Below, piece after piece: positions 1 through 10,929 of a stretch of 64,000 bases of DNA. The notes under the pieces were generated by a model. It was not told where the DNA came from. It worked only from the letters and a program-made list of their open reading frames with translations, and searched no databases. Position 1 is the first letter of the stretch. Every line of letters begins with the position of its first letter. A program made the position numbers and the translations under genes. Source of the stretch: Triticum aestivum (taxonomy: Eukaryota > Streptophyta > Magnoliopsida > Poales > Poaceae); NCBI RefSeq assembly GCF_018294505.1, contig NC_057808.1, positions 225,367,684-225,431,683 of the forward strand, written 5' to 3'.

Positions 1-138
1 GTTATGCTTACTTTTGAGTACTTATTCCGCTGCAAGTAGTTCTTCGCTAAGGAATTTCCTCACCCGCAAATTCCTCAGTGAAGAATTCATAAAAAACGTC
101 TATTCACCCCCCCCCCTAGTCGATATAACGCACTTTCA
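1..138 (+). repeat. 5' LTR of element A (last 138 bases)
   Basis: Nearly identical to 12271-12405. It ends in CA at 137-138 and is followed after two bases by the primer-binding site. The rest of this LTR, about 1.3 kb, lies left of the window. Confidence 0.9.
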
Positions 139-140
139 AT

Positions 141-152
141 TGGTATCAGAGC
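141..152 (+). other. primer-binding site of element A
   Basis: TGGTATCAGAGC, the usual plant Copia sequence complementary to the 3' end of initiator tRNA-Met, lies two bases after the LTR end and would prime minus-strand DNA synthesis. Confidence 0.85.
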
Positions 153-205
153 AAGGTACTCCCTTGTTCTGTGTGATTTTGGTTTAACCGCCTGGAGTTT
201 TAGTT

Positions 206-1950
206 ATGTCGACCACAGGAATGAAGACTGTGTCATGCCCATCTTTGACGGTCACGAGTATCCCAAGTGGAAAGCCATGATGAAGAAGCGTCTCTTGGCG
301 ATGAACAGTGAATTGTGGACCGTCACTGAGATTGGTCTTACGGATCTGTGCAAGATGGCGGAAGCTGATGACATTCGCAAGTACACTCTTCTCAACCTCA
401 CGGCAAAGGACGTCATCTGCTCCTGTCTGTCTCAAAATCAGTTCAGGAACATCATGCATCTCGATCATGCAAAGCTTATCTGGGACCGTCTCTCTGAGGT
501 TTATGAAGGTCATCGAACCCGTCATGATCCTTGGTTTGAGGACTTCAAGGAATCTCTCAAAGCGATGACATTCGAACCAGAATCATCATCCTCTACATCA
601 TGCCTTAAGGCAAAAAGTGCTGAGGTAACTGAATGCTACCTATCCGAGTCTAGTGATGATGAATCTGGTGATGAATTTGGACCCAGCTATGTCAAACTTG
701 CTTCCCTTGCCACTAAACAACAAAGAGATTTGGAAAAAGTTCAATACATGCTAAATAGGAGCGATGATATGTTGGGTGAAGAAATGGATCAGTCAAAAGC
801 TTTGGCTAAAAGTCTTCAGAGACTTCATACTAAGTATGACACCCTTCAAGATCATCATAACACTCTCTTATCTGATCATGATAAGCTTTCTTATGAATTT
901 CTTCAAAGAAAGCAAGACCTTGAGAAGCTAAGAGTGAGTTATGAAGATTTTCAGAAGGAGCGCAATTCATTACTTGCTCAACAAATCAGCGCTGCTCAGG
1001 AAGAATTTGTTCCTCCATGTTTGAAATGCATTGAACGTGAATCTGCTAATTCTTCACCTGAATGTTCAAATGCTTCTAATGTTACAAATTCCTCACCTGC
1101 CTCTGCTATCACTAATTCCTCATCTGAGGACATTGCTAGTATCACTGTCGATGCAGGGCTGAAGGAATTGTACATGACAGGCATGTACAAAAGCCTCAAA
1201 GGGCATCAGACTCTTTGTGATGTGCTTAAAAAGCAGATCCTCAATAGGAACCCTAGGAAAGAGGGTATTTCCTTTGAAAGGAAACTCAATGCTGATGGTA
1301 CATATTGGAAGCCTGAGCAGTACCCCAAAACCTCATGGGTTGCTGCAAAGGGACCTCCAGTTGATCCATCCAATTTATCTAGCTTTACATGTGAATCTCC
1401 TCATTCTTCTGATGAGTCATTTGACTCCAACTATAAACTGTTCAAAAATCAGAATGGTGAAGTATTTGCTAGATATGTTGGCACTAACTGCAGGAACGGT
1501 TCCCCTATGAAGAAAATCTGAGTTCCCAAAAGGTGCCTTGAAAGTCTTCAGGTGAATGTCCTCATGACACCACCTGTGAAGAATAGGAACCCCAGATCAA
1601 ATTCTACATATGGACCAAATTCTTCATATGGATCCAAGTCCTCATACGGACCAAATTCCTCACGTGGATCATATTCCTCAAAAGGATCAAAGTCCTCATA
1701 TGAATATCATCGTGCTAACAACTCTGTTTCACAGGGAAGAGCTAAGGGCTATGAATATGAGCATTATTCTTCTAATCATTATGTTCATAAGTCCTCGAAG
1801 AATTTCTCTGCTTATTTATATGCTTACCCTAACTCCTCTTATGTGAAACGAAATGGATTGGCTTCTATGCCACCTTTCTCGTATGGAGCTTGCAGAGTGA
1901 TGAACTCTTTGCCACCCCTTCAGATGTGGGTGGTGAAGAAAAAGAACTAA
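206..1950 (+). pseudogene. gag of element A (broken)
   Basis: This is the capsid-like reading frame. An ATG at 206 is one base out of frame with the main frame, which is open from the ATG at 235, so a one-base loss near 230 is likely. The main frame runs to a TGA at 1519-1521, then continues in the same frame to TAA at 1948-1950. The N-terminal part resembles Copia UBN2-type gag. Roughly residues 165-250 are rich in heptad-like Leu/Lys/Glu and probably form a coiled coil. A Ser/Asn-rich stretch follows. After the stop there is a degenerate repeat of Tyr-Gly-Xaa-Asn/Lys-Ser-Ser units (about 1605-1705). I see no CCHC zinc knuckle. The stop replaces a position where element B has Trp (near 57660). 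Confidence 0.75.
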
Positions 1951-2179
1951 TCTCTTCTGCAGGGTCAGGTCTCCAGACGTGCGTGAACGTCTGAAGAATT
2001 TGCTGGAGACCTGAAAAGTGCCTGAAAGGACGCAGGCTAATCATGAAGAAATGAAGTTTCATTTCTCACGTCCTCATACTGCTTTATCTGTTGCATTGCT
2101 TGATGAAATTGATCTGATGAATTGATGTCATATTCTTCACTGATGAAGTATATGAAGTTCGTAAGTTGCACTAATTCAT
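1951..2179 (+). other. gag-pol spacer of element A with splice-acceptor-like end
   Basis: About 230 bases between the gag stop and the protease. It is closed in the pol frame by TAA at 2162-2164. Just past its end, at 2179-2185, is a pyrimidine-rich TTTGCAG sequence like a plant 3' splice site, directly before the protease coding sequence. Confidence 0.4.
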
Positions 2180-5100
2180 TTGCAGGATGATCAACCCAAA
2201 GCCACTGAGTGGGTCCTCGATAGTGGATGTACAAATCACATAACTGGTGACAAGAATCTATTGATGAATGCTCCCTTATCACCATCGCATCTGAAGCATA
2301 TCATCTTCGCTGACAAAGGCAAAAGTCAGGTATTGGGTCTAGGTAAGGTTGCGATCACAAAGGATCGACACATGGACAAAGTCATGCTTGTCGAGTCCTT
2401 AGGATACAACCTCATGTCTGTCTCAATGCTTTGCGATCTTGATATGGTTGTTATCTTTGGCAAGTATCGTTGTGTTGTGATCATGGAAGCTGACAATTCC
2501 AAAGTCTTCGAAGGCTTTAGGAGAGGAGACTTGTATATTGTTGATTTCTCTACAGGACCACAACCAGCTGTGTGCCTACTTGCAAAAGCTTCAGAAGGCT
2601 GGCTATGGCATCGACGACTTGGTCATGCAGGCATGAGGAATTTGCACACGCTTGCGAAGAAGAAGCATGTCATTGGCATTGAGAATGTCAAATTCCTCAA
2701 GGATCACTTATGCGGAGCTTGTGAAGCTGGGAAGATGACAAAGGCTAAGCATCCAGCGAAGCCTATCATGACCACTACTCGACCATTTGAATTGCTTCAC
2801 ATGGATCTCTTCGGTCCTAACCATTATTCTGCAATTTCAAATGATGCATCTCAATATGGCTTTGTTATTGTTGATGATTACTCTCGTTACACATGAGTAC
2901 ACATTGTTACTTACAAACATGAAGTGCAGGAAGTCTTCAAACGACTTTCCTCGAGGGCTTCAACCAACTTTGGTGTGAAGATCAAGCACATCAGAAGTGA
3001 CAATGGAACTGAGTTCAAGAATTCTGGTCTTGATGACTATCTTGATGAACTTGGTATTTCTCACGAGTTATCTACTCCTTATACTCCTCAGCAGAATGGC
3101 GTCGTGGAGCGCAAGAACAGGACTCTTGCTGAGATGGCTCGCACTATGCTTGATGAATACAAAACGCCTCGTCGTTTCTGGATTGATGCAATTGATACTG
3201 CGTGCCACATCATCAACAGAGTATATCTTCACAAATTCTTCAAGAAGACTGCCTATGAACTCCTCACTGACAAGAAACCCAATGTGAGTTGTTTCAAAGT
3301 CTTCGGTGCTAAATGCTGGATTAGAGATCCTCATCACAACTCTAAATTTGCACCGAAAGCACATGAAGGTTTTATGCTTGGTTACGGAAAGGACTCGCAC
3401 ACCTATAGAGTCTTCAACAACGTTCTTCACAAGGTTGTTGAAACTGTAGATGTGCGGTTCGATGAAACTAATGGCTCGCAAAGAGAGCACCTACCATCTG
3501 TGATAGATGAACCATCACCTGAGGAAACTATCAAGTTCAAGGCTACTGAGGATGTCATTCCTACTGAAGAATCTGCTGAAGAATTCATTCCAGAACGTGA
3601 AGAATGTCAAGCTAATGCACCTGAAGAAAATGCTGAAGAAAATGGTGCTAAAGAAAATGCTGATCAAATTCCTTGACGACAACCAGCTCATCCTCGCGTT
3701 GCAAAAGAAGTGCAAGTTGAAAAGATCATCAATGACATTGAAGCACCAGGTCCTCTCACACGCTCAAAAGCTTCACATTTATCTAACTTTTGTGGGCACT
3801 ATGCTTTTGTCTCTATCACAAAGCCCACTAAGGTAGATGAAGCATTTCTGGAGCCTGAGTGGATTCAGGCCATGCAAGAGGAATTACATCAATTCGAGCT
3901 CAACAACGTCTGGGAACTGGTCAAACGTCCAGATCCTCGCAAGCACAATATCATTGGCACAAAGTGGATCTACCGCAACAAGCAAGATGAAAATGGCCTT
4001 GTGGTGAGGAATAAGGCACGGCTTGTAGCTCAGGGCTACACACAGGTTGAAGGAATTGATTTCGATGAAACTTTTGCACCTGTTGCTAGACTTGAGGCTA
4101 TTCGCATATTACTTGCTTATGCTAACCATCATGATATCATTCTATATCAAATGGATGTGAAAAGTGCATTCCTCAATGGTAAGCTTGAGGAAGAAGTATA
4201 TGTTGCTCAACCCCCAAGTTTTGAAGATCCAAAGAATCCTGACAAAGTCTTCAGACTCAATAAGGCCCTCTATGGCCTCAAGCAGGCCCCTCGGGCGTGG
4301 TATGATACTTTGAAGGAATTCCTCATGAAGAAAGGCTTCAAACCCGGTTCACTCGACCCTACTCTTTTCACCAAGTCTTATGATGGTGAAGTGTTTGTGT
4401 GCCAAATATATGTTGATGATATTATCTTTGGCTGTACTAACCAACGTTATAGTGATGAATTTGCCTATATGATGAGTGAAGAATATCAAATGTCTATGAT
4501 GGGAGAGTTGAAATTATTCTTAGGTCTTCAAATTCGTCAACAGCGCAATGGCATATTCATATCTCAGGAGAAATACCTCAAGGATGTACTGCGGAAATTC
4601 GGCATGCAAGATTGCAAAGGCGTCAAAATTCCTATGCCCACAAATGGCCATCTGTGCACTGATGAAAATGGTATTGACTTCGATCATATGGTATACCGCT
4701 CCATGATTGGTTCTTTATTGTACTTATGTGCATCTAGGCCAGATATAATGCTTAGTGTTTGCATGTGTGCCCGATTTCAAGCTACACCGAAGGAATCACA
4801 CCATAAGGCTGTGAAGCATATTCTTCGATATCTAGCTCACACACCAACACTTGGATTATGGTACCCCAAGGGCTCAGCTTTTGATCTCATTGGATATTCT
4901 GACTCTGACTATGCTGGTGATCGTGTGGACCGCAAGTCAACATCTGGTACATGTCATTTCCTCGGACGATCTTTGGTCTGTTGGTCCTCGAAGAAATAGA
5001 ACTGCGTATCACTGTCTACTGCTGAAGCTGAGTACATTGCTGCTGGTTCTTGCTGTGCTCAATTGCTGTGGATGAAGCAAACTCTCAAGGACTACGGCGT

Positions 5101-5362
5101 CAACGTGAAGAATGTGCCTCTCTTCTGTGACAATGAGAGTGCCATCAAGATTGCTCACAACCCGGTTCAGCACTCGAAGACAAAGCACATTCAGATTCGT
5201 CGTCATTTTCTTCATGATCATGTGTTGAAGGGCGACATTTCTATTGAGCATGTGAAGACTGAAGAACAGCTAGCCGATATCTTCACCAAGCCCTTGGATG
5301 AGAAGAGATTTAGCAAGTTGCGGTGTGAGCTAAATATCTTAGAATCTTCGAATGTTCTTTGA
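2165..5362 (+). pseudogene. pol of element A: protease, integrase, reverse transcriptase, RNase H (broken)
   Basis: One frame carries the whole enzyme part, interrupted by TGA at 2894-2896, TGA at 3674-3676 and TAG at 4997-4999, and ending with TGA at 5360-5362. Visible in order: aspartic protease (WVLDSGCTNH, near 2210), integrase zinc finger (WHRRLGH ... CGAC, 2608-2730), integrase core (LLHMDLFGP; IRSDNGTEF; NGVVERKNR), Copia RT ([31 protein letters not shown] near 4410) and RNase H ([29 protein letters not shown]). Catalytic residues look present and the damage is confined to stop codons. Two stops can be checked against element B, which has Trp and Gln there. The frame has no natural ATG at its opening, so expression from a spliced or otherwise processed RNA is likely. 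Confidence 0.85.
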
Positions 5363-6679
5363 AAAGGACACTCATCCTAACACTTATGCAAAATTGATGA
5401 CTTGGATGTGCAACACATGAAGAAAAGTTTTTCTTCAATCAATGAAGAATAACACTCTTAGTGTGAAGAAATTAACGAAGAATTTGATTCTCAGAACCCT
5501 ACGACAATTGTACGCGGTGTCTGAAATCATCATTCTTATACGGTGGGTCACGCCACCACCAAAGTTGAAAATCTTCAATTTGAGTTTTTTTTCAGTTTGA
5601 AATTCCTCAGTTGTTCATGTTCTTCAACTTTGCATTGTCTTCACTATTTCCGTCATTTTTCTTAATTAGCTATATATATATATATGAGTTTATGTCCTCT
5701 ACAGCATTCACTCATGGCTAATTCTTCAAGTTGCTTTTTCTGCTAAGTGAATGTGATCGGACCCTTCCCCCTCTATGCTAAACTCAACCCATTCTATTCA
5801 CAAATTCTTCATGTGTCTATTTGAAACTCGTTCAAAATCTTCACTGTGTCCTTGTCAGCTGAAGAATTTGCGAACGGAACTTTTAACTTATCTTATCCAA
5901 AAAAATTGGCTTTGCCGCTCAAACCGTTCCGCATCCCACGAAATACTTATATATTCACCCACGATCTCACACGATCTCCACTTCTCAGTACGTGGGTGAC
6001 ACATGTCAAGCGAATGAGAAGGGTCAGGGGCACGTTCGTCCAAAATCTTCGGGCAAACAGTTTTTCACCGTGGCTATAAATACCCCCTCCCCTTCCTCAC
6101 CTCCTTTACTCCGCTCAACCTCTCTCCAGCTCGAGCTTCTCAAACCCTAGCGCTGCCGCTACTTCATCGTCGCCGGTGAGGAAGAGCTTCACTGCCTCGA
6201 CCTCGTCGCCGTCGTACTCGCGCCGATCGCGGAAATCTTCACTCCGCCGCCGCCGTAGCCATCTTCCCCCGCCAAGTCAGGGCGTGGAAGATCTGCACTG
6301 ACGAACTTCACATCTCCACATCCCAGTTCGTCGTGTCGTTCATCCAGGGTAATTAAAAGTTACTTTTACTGCCCTCTTTGATTCAAATGATTACTACAAA
6401 ATCTTCAAAGGTGTTTTTCTTCAAATCCTCACACACTAAACACCTCACATGTCATATGTTCTTGATTCGTTTCTCTAAGCAATAATTTTTCTTCAAGATT
6501 CCTCAGTTGTGTGGATCTTCGATCTATACAACTCTGGAACCTAAGACAAAGAACGCTTAGTGAAATTCTTCAAGACTCATCTGGTCAAATTCCTCAAACT
6601 TGTTCTTTTTACAAAACCTTCTGAGAACACATATGACCTCTCCAAATTCCCCGCAACTATACTCTGTTCACAGGTACTC
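5363..6679 (+). promoter_or_regulatory. internal promoter and 5'UTR-intron-like module of element A
   Basis: This non-coding stretch between pol and the extra ORF looks like a plant pol II promoter. It has a TATA box (CTATAAATA, 6074-6082), ACGTGG-like and other light/ABA-type core motifs near 5990, and a C/T-rich GC-rich leader with an AAACCCTAGC motif (near 6140), typical of plant 5'UTRs. A possible intron runs from a GTAATT donor (6349) to TTCACAG (6673), with the first in-frame ATG only six bases later (6680). This is inference from motifs. A role in making a separate mRNA for the extra ORF would fit its position. Confidence 0.45.
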
Positions 6680-9019
6680 ATGTTCGCTGCTGAATCACTA
6701 GGTTCTCATCAACTTAACTCATTTGCAACGTTCCTCGAGGAAAAGTTGCATACTTCTTCAGAGAATTCAATTGTTCAAATTCCTCAACTGAAGAAAATGG
6801 TTGATGGAAAGAAGCCACAGAAAGGAGGAAAGAGGCCTGAAATCAATACTGCCTTCGAGATCCCTAATGACATATACAAAGACTATTGCACTCCTGATGA
6901 GGCCAAGTTTGGTAAGGAGGACAAAAATCAGCGCAAGGTGCGCATACAGAGGATAGAAAGGAGATGGGCAAGGGAGTGGAGGGAGTACAGATATGTTACT
7001 CCCAAATACATGAAGAAATTCACACTCAATCCTCCATGCCCAAGACCTCCATTGGCACCTGGCCAAATAGCTGATCCCACCAGCCTCAAGCGTGGTGAGG
7101 ATTATCCTGATGAATGGGCCAAGCGCCAGGCCAAGTTGGCTAGACAAGCCAGAGAAGCAGTGAGGAAATTCAACGAAGACTCTGCTGCTGCTGCTGCCGC
7201 TGAGGCCTCTGTCAAGACTAAGAAGGCCATGTCAAAGAAGCATGCGCACAAGCCAAGTGCTTCGCCGTCAGTGACATCAAGGCCAAGTTCCTCAGCTATG
7301 CCCTCATGGCCAGAATCCTCAAAGCCCTCACGGCCAATTCCTCATGCTGCTCCTGCTCCTCCAAAGTCCTCAGCTGCTCCGACCAAGTCCTCAGCACCTG
7401 TGCATCTTGCCACGTGCCAAAGGACTACATGCATCTCTATTGCCTCAAGAGCTTCTGCTAGTTCCTCAGCTGCACCAAATTCTTCAACTGGCCCCTCTCT
7501 GCTGAAGACAAAGGCCACTGTTGGACGAGGTTCTCGCCCAAGTCCTCACAAGAAGCAGGTCGCCTTCCAAGTGTCGTCTGATGGAGACGAAGCTTATGAT
7601 GAGGTACTTGCTGAAATCATCAATGATAGGCAAGTCAGGGCCGCTAGAGCCAAGGGCACAAATGTGCCTCTGCTTTTGGATCCAAAGTTGATCCTCGACT
7701 ACATTGATCTCTGGCACAAGGACCCAAACACTCCTATGCCTGATTTCAAGTTGACTCCTGGCCAAAGTCATATGCTGACTGCCTTCATCCAAGAAGAAAA
7801 ATGGAAATATGAGAAGGCCAGGCAGATCAAGAAAGCACAATACAGGAAGGAGAACTTCTTGAAGAAAAACGTTGTCTCTATGACAACTGACGAACTTGTG
7901 AAGATCCAGTCTGAAATCAAAGTCCTCAGCGATGACTTCAATGCTTACTATGCTGATTGGCAAGGAGCCAAGGTCAGGTTTGTAAAACTGACTGAGAAAT
8001 TCACTTCAAAGGTTGCAGCTCCATCGCAACCAGAAATTCCTCCGGCTGAAGCATCTGCTCAGCCGACTGAAGAACATGCCAGCACCGCTGATGACATTCA
8101 GGCTGCTGAAGAAAATGTGAGTTCCAGGGCTGATGACTGCATTTCAGCCGCTGATGAAATTGCCAGGGCATCCACTAGTGGTGCGCCTGAAGAAAATGAA
8201 GAGGTCAGGGCAACTGCATCAGTTGTGCCTGAAGAAAATCAACCACATTCCTCTGCTCCTCCTGCACCTACACCAACTCCAATTCTTCCATCTGCATCAG
8301 ATGCAAAGAAGACCAAGGCTGTAGAGCGTGCAACAGTGAAGAAAAGGAAGGCATCTACTTCATCAGATTCTTCAGCTCCGAAGAAGATGAGGACACTGAC
8401 AAGCTCACTCGAGAACCCAATTGATGTCGTTCCTCTCACTACCTTACCATCAAAGGCACTAGTTCCTTTTGATGAAGAATATGTGATCCCTAGCGGATCT
8501 GATGAAGAAAATCCTTCTGCTGCTTCGTCAGAGCAGATGGATGAAGAAATTGAAGTGGATGAAATCCCTTCAACACCAGTTGTCTCCTCGCCTATGCCTC
8601 AGTTTACTGCTGAAGAGGCCGGCGTTGAAGAAACGGAAGATGAAGATGTGGACATTGGCTGTACCACACCCGTGCTAAATGGTGACTTTTGGGAAAGTCA
8701 GCACCCCAACTCTCCACTCTTCACACCATTGCAACAAATTCCTCAGTCCCCAGCAACTACAGTTCAAATGGGATCTGATGAACCACATGCCACACCGTCT
8801 GTCCATGAAGAAATTCCAGCCACTAGTGCTGAAGAAAATTTAAATGAAGAATTGAAGACCCAGGTTGTCACTAGAGTAGAAGCTGAAATTCCTCAGCCTG
8901 AAGAACCTGAGATTGCGATTCGTGGGGTGATAATGCAATTGACTGATACTCCTCAGCCCAAGCCAAAGGATCCATTCTCAAAGAAGCAGAAATTCAAGGC
9001 TGATGATTTCTTCGGCTAG
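6680..9019 (+). CDS. extra ORF of element A, N-terminal part
   Basis: This frame is open from 6560; I prefer the ATG at 6680, which follows a splice-acceptor-like site. About 779 residues. The N-terminal 150 are basic (GKKPQKGGKRPE and Arg/Lys-rich stretches). A long Ala/Pro/Ser-rich low-complexity region follows, with many Ser-Ser pairs, then a charged, partly helical region (near 7670-8010) and a Glu/Ala/Pro-rich acidic tail. It ends at TAG 9017-9019, and the same frame stays open for another 464 codons. Sireviruses often carry an extra, loosely 'env-like' ORF here. I see no signal peptide or membrane segment, so an envelope role is not supported. It may instead be a nucleic-acid-binding or host-derived protein. 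Confidence 0.6.
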   Translation: MFAAESLGSHQLNSFATFLEEKLHTSSENSIVQIPQLKKMVDGKKPQKGGKRPEINTAFEIPNDIYKDYCTPDEAKFGKEDKNQRKVRIQRIERRWAREWREYRYVTPKYMKKFTLNPPCPRPPLAPGQIADPTSLKRGEDYPDEWAKRQAKLARQAREAVRKFNEDSAAAAAAEASVKTKKAMSKKHAHKPSASPSVTSRPSSSAMPSWPESSKPSRPIPHAAPAPPKSSAAPTKSSAPVHLATCQRTTCISIASRASASSSAAPNSSTGPSLLKTKATVGRGSRPSPHKKQVAFQVSSDGDEAYDEVLAEIINDRQVRAARAKGTNVPLLLDPKLILDYIDLWHKDPNTPMPDFKLTPGQSHMLTAFIQEEKWKYEKARQIKKAQYRKENFLKKNVVSMTTDELVKIQSEIKVLSDDFNAYYADWQGAKVRFVKLTEKFTSKVAAPSQPEIPPAEASAQPTEEHASTADDIQAAEENVSSRADDCISAADEIARASTSGAPEENEEVRATASVVPEENQPHSSAPPAPTPTPILPSASDAKKTKAVERATVKKRKASTSSDSSAPKKMRTLTSSLENPIDVVPLTTLPSKALVPFDEEYVIPSGSDEENPSAASSEQMDEEIEVDEIPSTPVVSSPMPQFTAEEAGVEETEDEDVDIGCTTPVLNGDFWESQHPNSPLFTPLQQIPQSPATTVQMGSDEPHATPSVHEEIPATSAEENLNEELKTQVVTRVEAEIPQPEEPEIAIRGVIMQLTDTPQPKPKDPFSKKQKFKADDFFG

Positions 9020-10411
9020 CACGTGTTCTTCACAGACTACAATCCCTATAATTATGCTCGTCTTAGAAGGAAGCGCTTCTGGACCGCCAGCCAGGCAAAC
9101 TTCTATTCTTCACTGCTCTTCAACAAGGACAAAGTCTTCGACCACGAGCATATTCCTCATGTGGACATGGAATCACTGCCATGCTTCACACATGTCCTCA
9201 GTGTGCTTCATGACACAGGCCTCCTCAACTTTTGCACAGACATAATTGATTGGAATGAAGAACTCATTCTTCAATTCTACGCAACACTGCACATCACAGG
9301 AGATGCTGACGATGTGAACTCCTGGGTTTTGGACTGGATGACCGAAAACACTCACTACAAAGCACCGGCCTCTGAATTACTTCATGCCCTGCCCATCAGT
9401 CCTCCACCTGAAGGAGCTCGTTGCATGTACCAAGAGCCTGAGCTTACTGATCACTATATGCAAGTGTTGATGAAGCCATTGAAACCTGGTCAAGCCTCAA
9501 GGACAAAATTCCTCGTGAAGGAATTGCAGTATGTACCAAGGACAGTCTATCGCATTCTGACAAAGACTATGAGTCCAATCAAAGGCCACGACTCATCTGA
9601 TGAGGAAACTGTTGGCATCATGAAGAATCTGGTATTCAACATCATTCATGGCATTCCTGTCAACTATCACGATTTCTTCATGAGGACTCTGGTAGATGTT
9701 GCTGTTTCACCCTTTGAGCTGAAGCCTTATGCACCATGGATTATGAGATTCCTCACAACAAGGTCTTCACTCAACCACAAGGCTGATTTTCAGAATCACC
9801 TCAGCTACTTGCCCCCGATTGAAGTCCTCAAGCGGACCTATTCCTCAGTTGACGAAAAGCGCAAGGCACCAGCTGTTATTGATGAAGGCATTCGTCCATT
9901 GGATGGTCAATTTCGCAAAGCTGCATCTTATTCCACCAATGATGACTCTGCCACTCATGATTGTACTGCTCATGCATCCAAGCCAAATCCTCAAGCTACT
10001 GCTCCTCGTGTGATGACTGACCGTGAGCTTCTGCTAAGTCTTCACCAGAAGGTGGATCGAAACCATAAATGGGTTAAGCATAAGTTTGGTTCAATTCTTC
10101 ACAACATGACTGCTACACATAATGCAGTGAAGAAAAATCATTACTACCTCCATGAAGTCTTTGATCGCACCTGGGCTATTCTGTCACATGTATATGGTGA
10201 AGAAGATCTGAAGAACATGGGTCTCAAGGAGGACTTTGACTGGTCTGCACCTCCATCGAAGAAATACAAGAAGGTCAAGGTTCCTTCCTTGGTGGCTAGC
10301 TCATATTCTTCATTGCGCGACACCGATGAGCATGAAGACTTGGACGACACTGCAGCAGGCCCTACATCAACAAGCGACCCCAACAACGCTGGCGCTCCTT
10401 CATCAACTTGA
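9020..10411 (+). CDS. extra ORF of element A, C-terminal part (plant transposon-protein-like)
   Basis: In frame with the preceding ORF, directly after its TAG stop, with a first ATG at 9023 (462 residues). Residues 10-250 have a pattern I associate with the 'putative plant transposon protein' domain found in extra ORFs of grass retroelements: RKRFW..A.A.FYSSLL, then NEELILQFYATL, WVLDWM and a Pro-rich loop. The C-terminal third holds a helical segment and an acidic tail. It ends with TGA at 10409-10411. It was probably one protein with the upstream part before the TAG arose. Function unknown; domain naming is from memory of the family pattern. Confidence 0.55.
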   Translation, partial: HVFFTDYNPYNYARLRRKRFWTASQANFYSSLLFNKDKVFDHEHIPHVDMESLPCFTHVLSVLHDTGLLNFCTDIIDWNEELILQFYATLHITGDADDVNSWVLDWMTENTHYKAPASELLHALPISPPPEGARCMYQEPELTDHYMQVLMKPLKPGQASRTKFLVKELQYVPRTVYRILTKTMSPIKGHDSSDEETVGIMKNLVFNIIHGIPVNYHDFFMRTLVDVAVSPFELKPYAPWIMRFLTTRSSLNHKADFQNHLSYLPPIEVLKRTYSSVDEKRKAPAVIDEGIRPLDGQFRKAASYSTNDDSATHDCTAHASKPNPQATAPRVMTDRELLLSLHQKVDRNHKWVKHKFGSILHNMTATHNAVKKNHYYLHEVFDRTWAILSHVYGEEDLKNMGLKEDFDWSAPPSKKYKKVKVPSLVASSYSSLRDTDEHEDLDDTAAGPTSTSDPNNAGAPSST

Positions 10412-10929
10412 TATTCTTCAGGGGAATTAGTCCTCATTTTCGATCCTTTTGGTCATTCGATGACAAAGGGGGAGAAATTTGAGTTACTCTTCAAGCGGGT
10501 CTATCATATATGGGCATTTTTTTGCTAAGTTACAACTCTCGTTCTTCTGAAACTTTGCTGGATCGAGTTGTAAACTTAAACTCTATGGTGGCCTGATACT
10601 TTTGCTGTGATTTTCTGCATGCTTATTCCTCGCATGTTAATGCACGCATGCTGAATTACATCAGTCACCATATTTCATCATGCATTTCAAAATCTTCATA
10701 TTATATGTCAAATGCGTGTATGAATTACGAGATATAGGGGGAGATCTCCATGATTCAACTCTTCAAGTGTGCATTGCTTCAAAAGCAAATTCCTCACTAT
10801 GCACATCTCCAGGGGGAGTTCTTCTATATCTTGCAATCAAATTCCTCAATATCAGTATTTACACTTCATATGTTTATCCCCATTGAAAACTTAACCTATA
10901 TTGTCATTAATCACCAAAAAGGGGGAGAT
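10412..10929 (+). other. non-coding tail of element A with repeated polypurine tracts
   Basis: AAAGGGGGAGA near 10465 and the sequence immediately before the LTR (10916-10929) are typical polypurine tracts for plus-strand priming. Two further GGGGGAG motifs lie near 10737 and 10812. Multiple polypurine-like tracts upstream of the 3' LTR are a known Sirevirus feature. Confidence 0.65.

Noticed and set aside
7484..7963. Minus-strand frame within the extra ORF of element A
   Set aside because: Shadow of the plus-strand coding frame with no recognisable domain.
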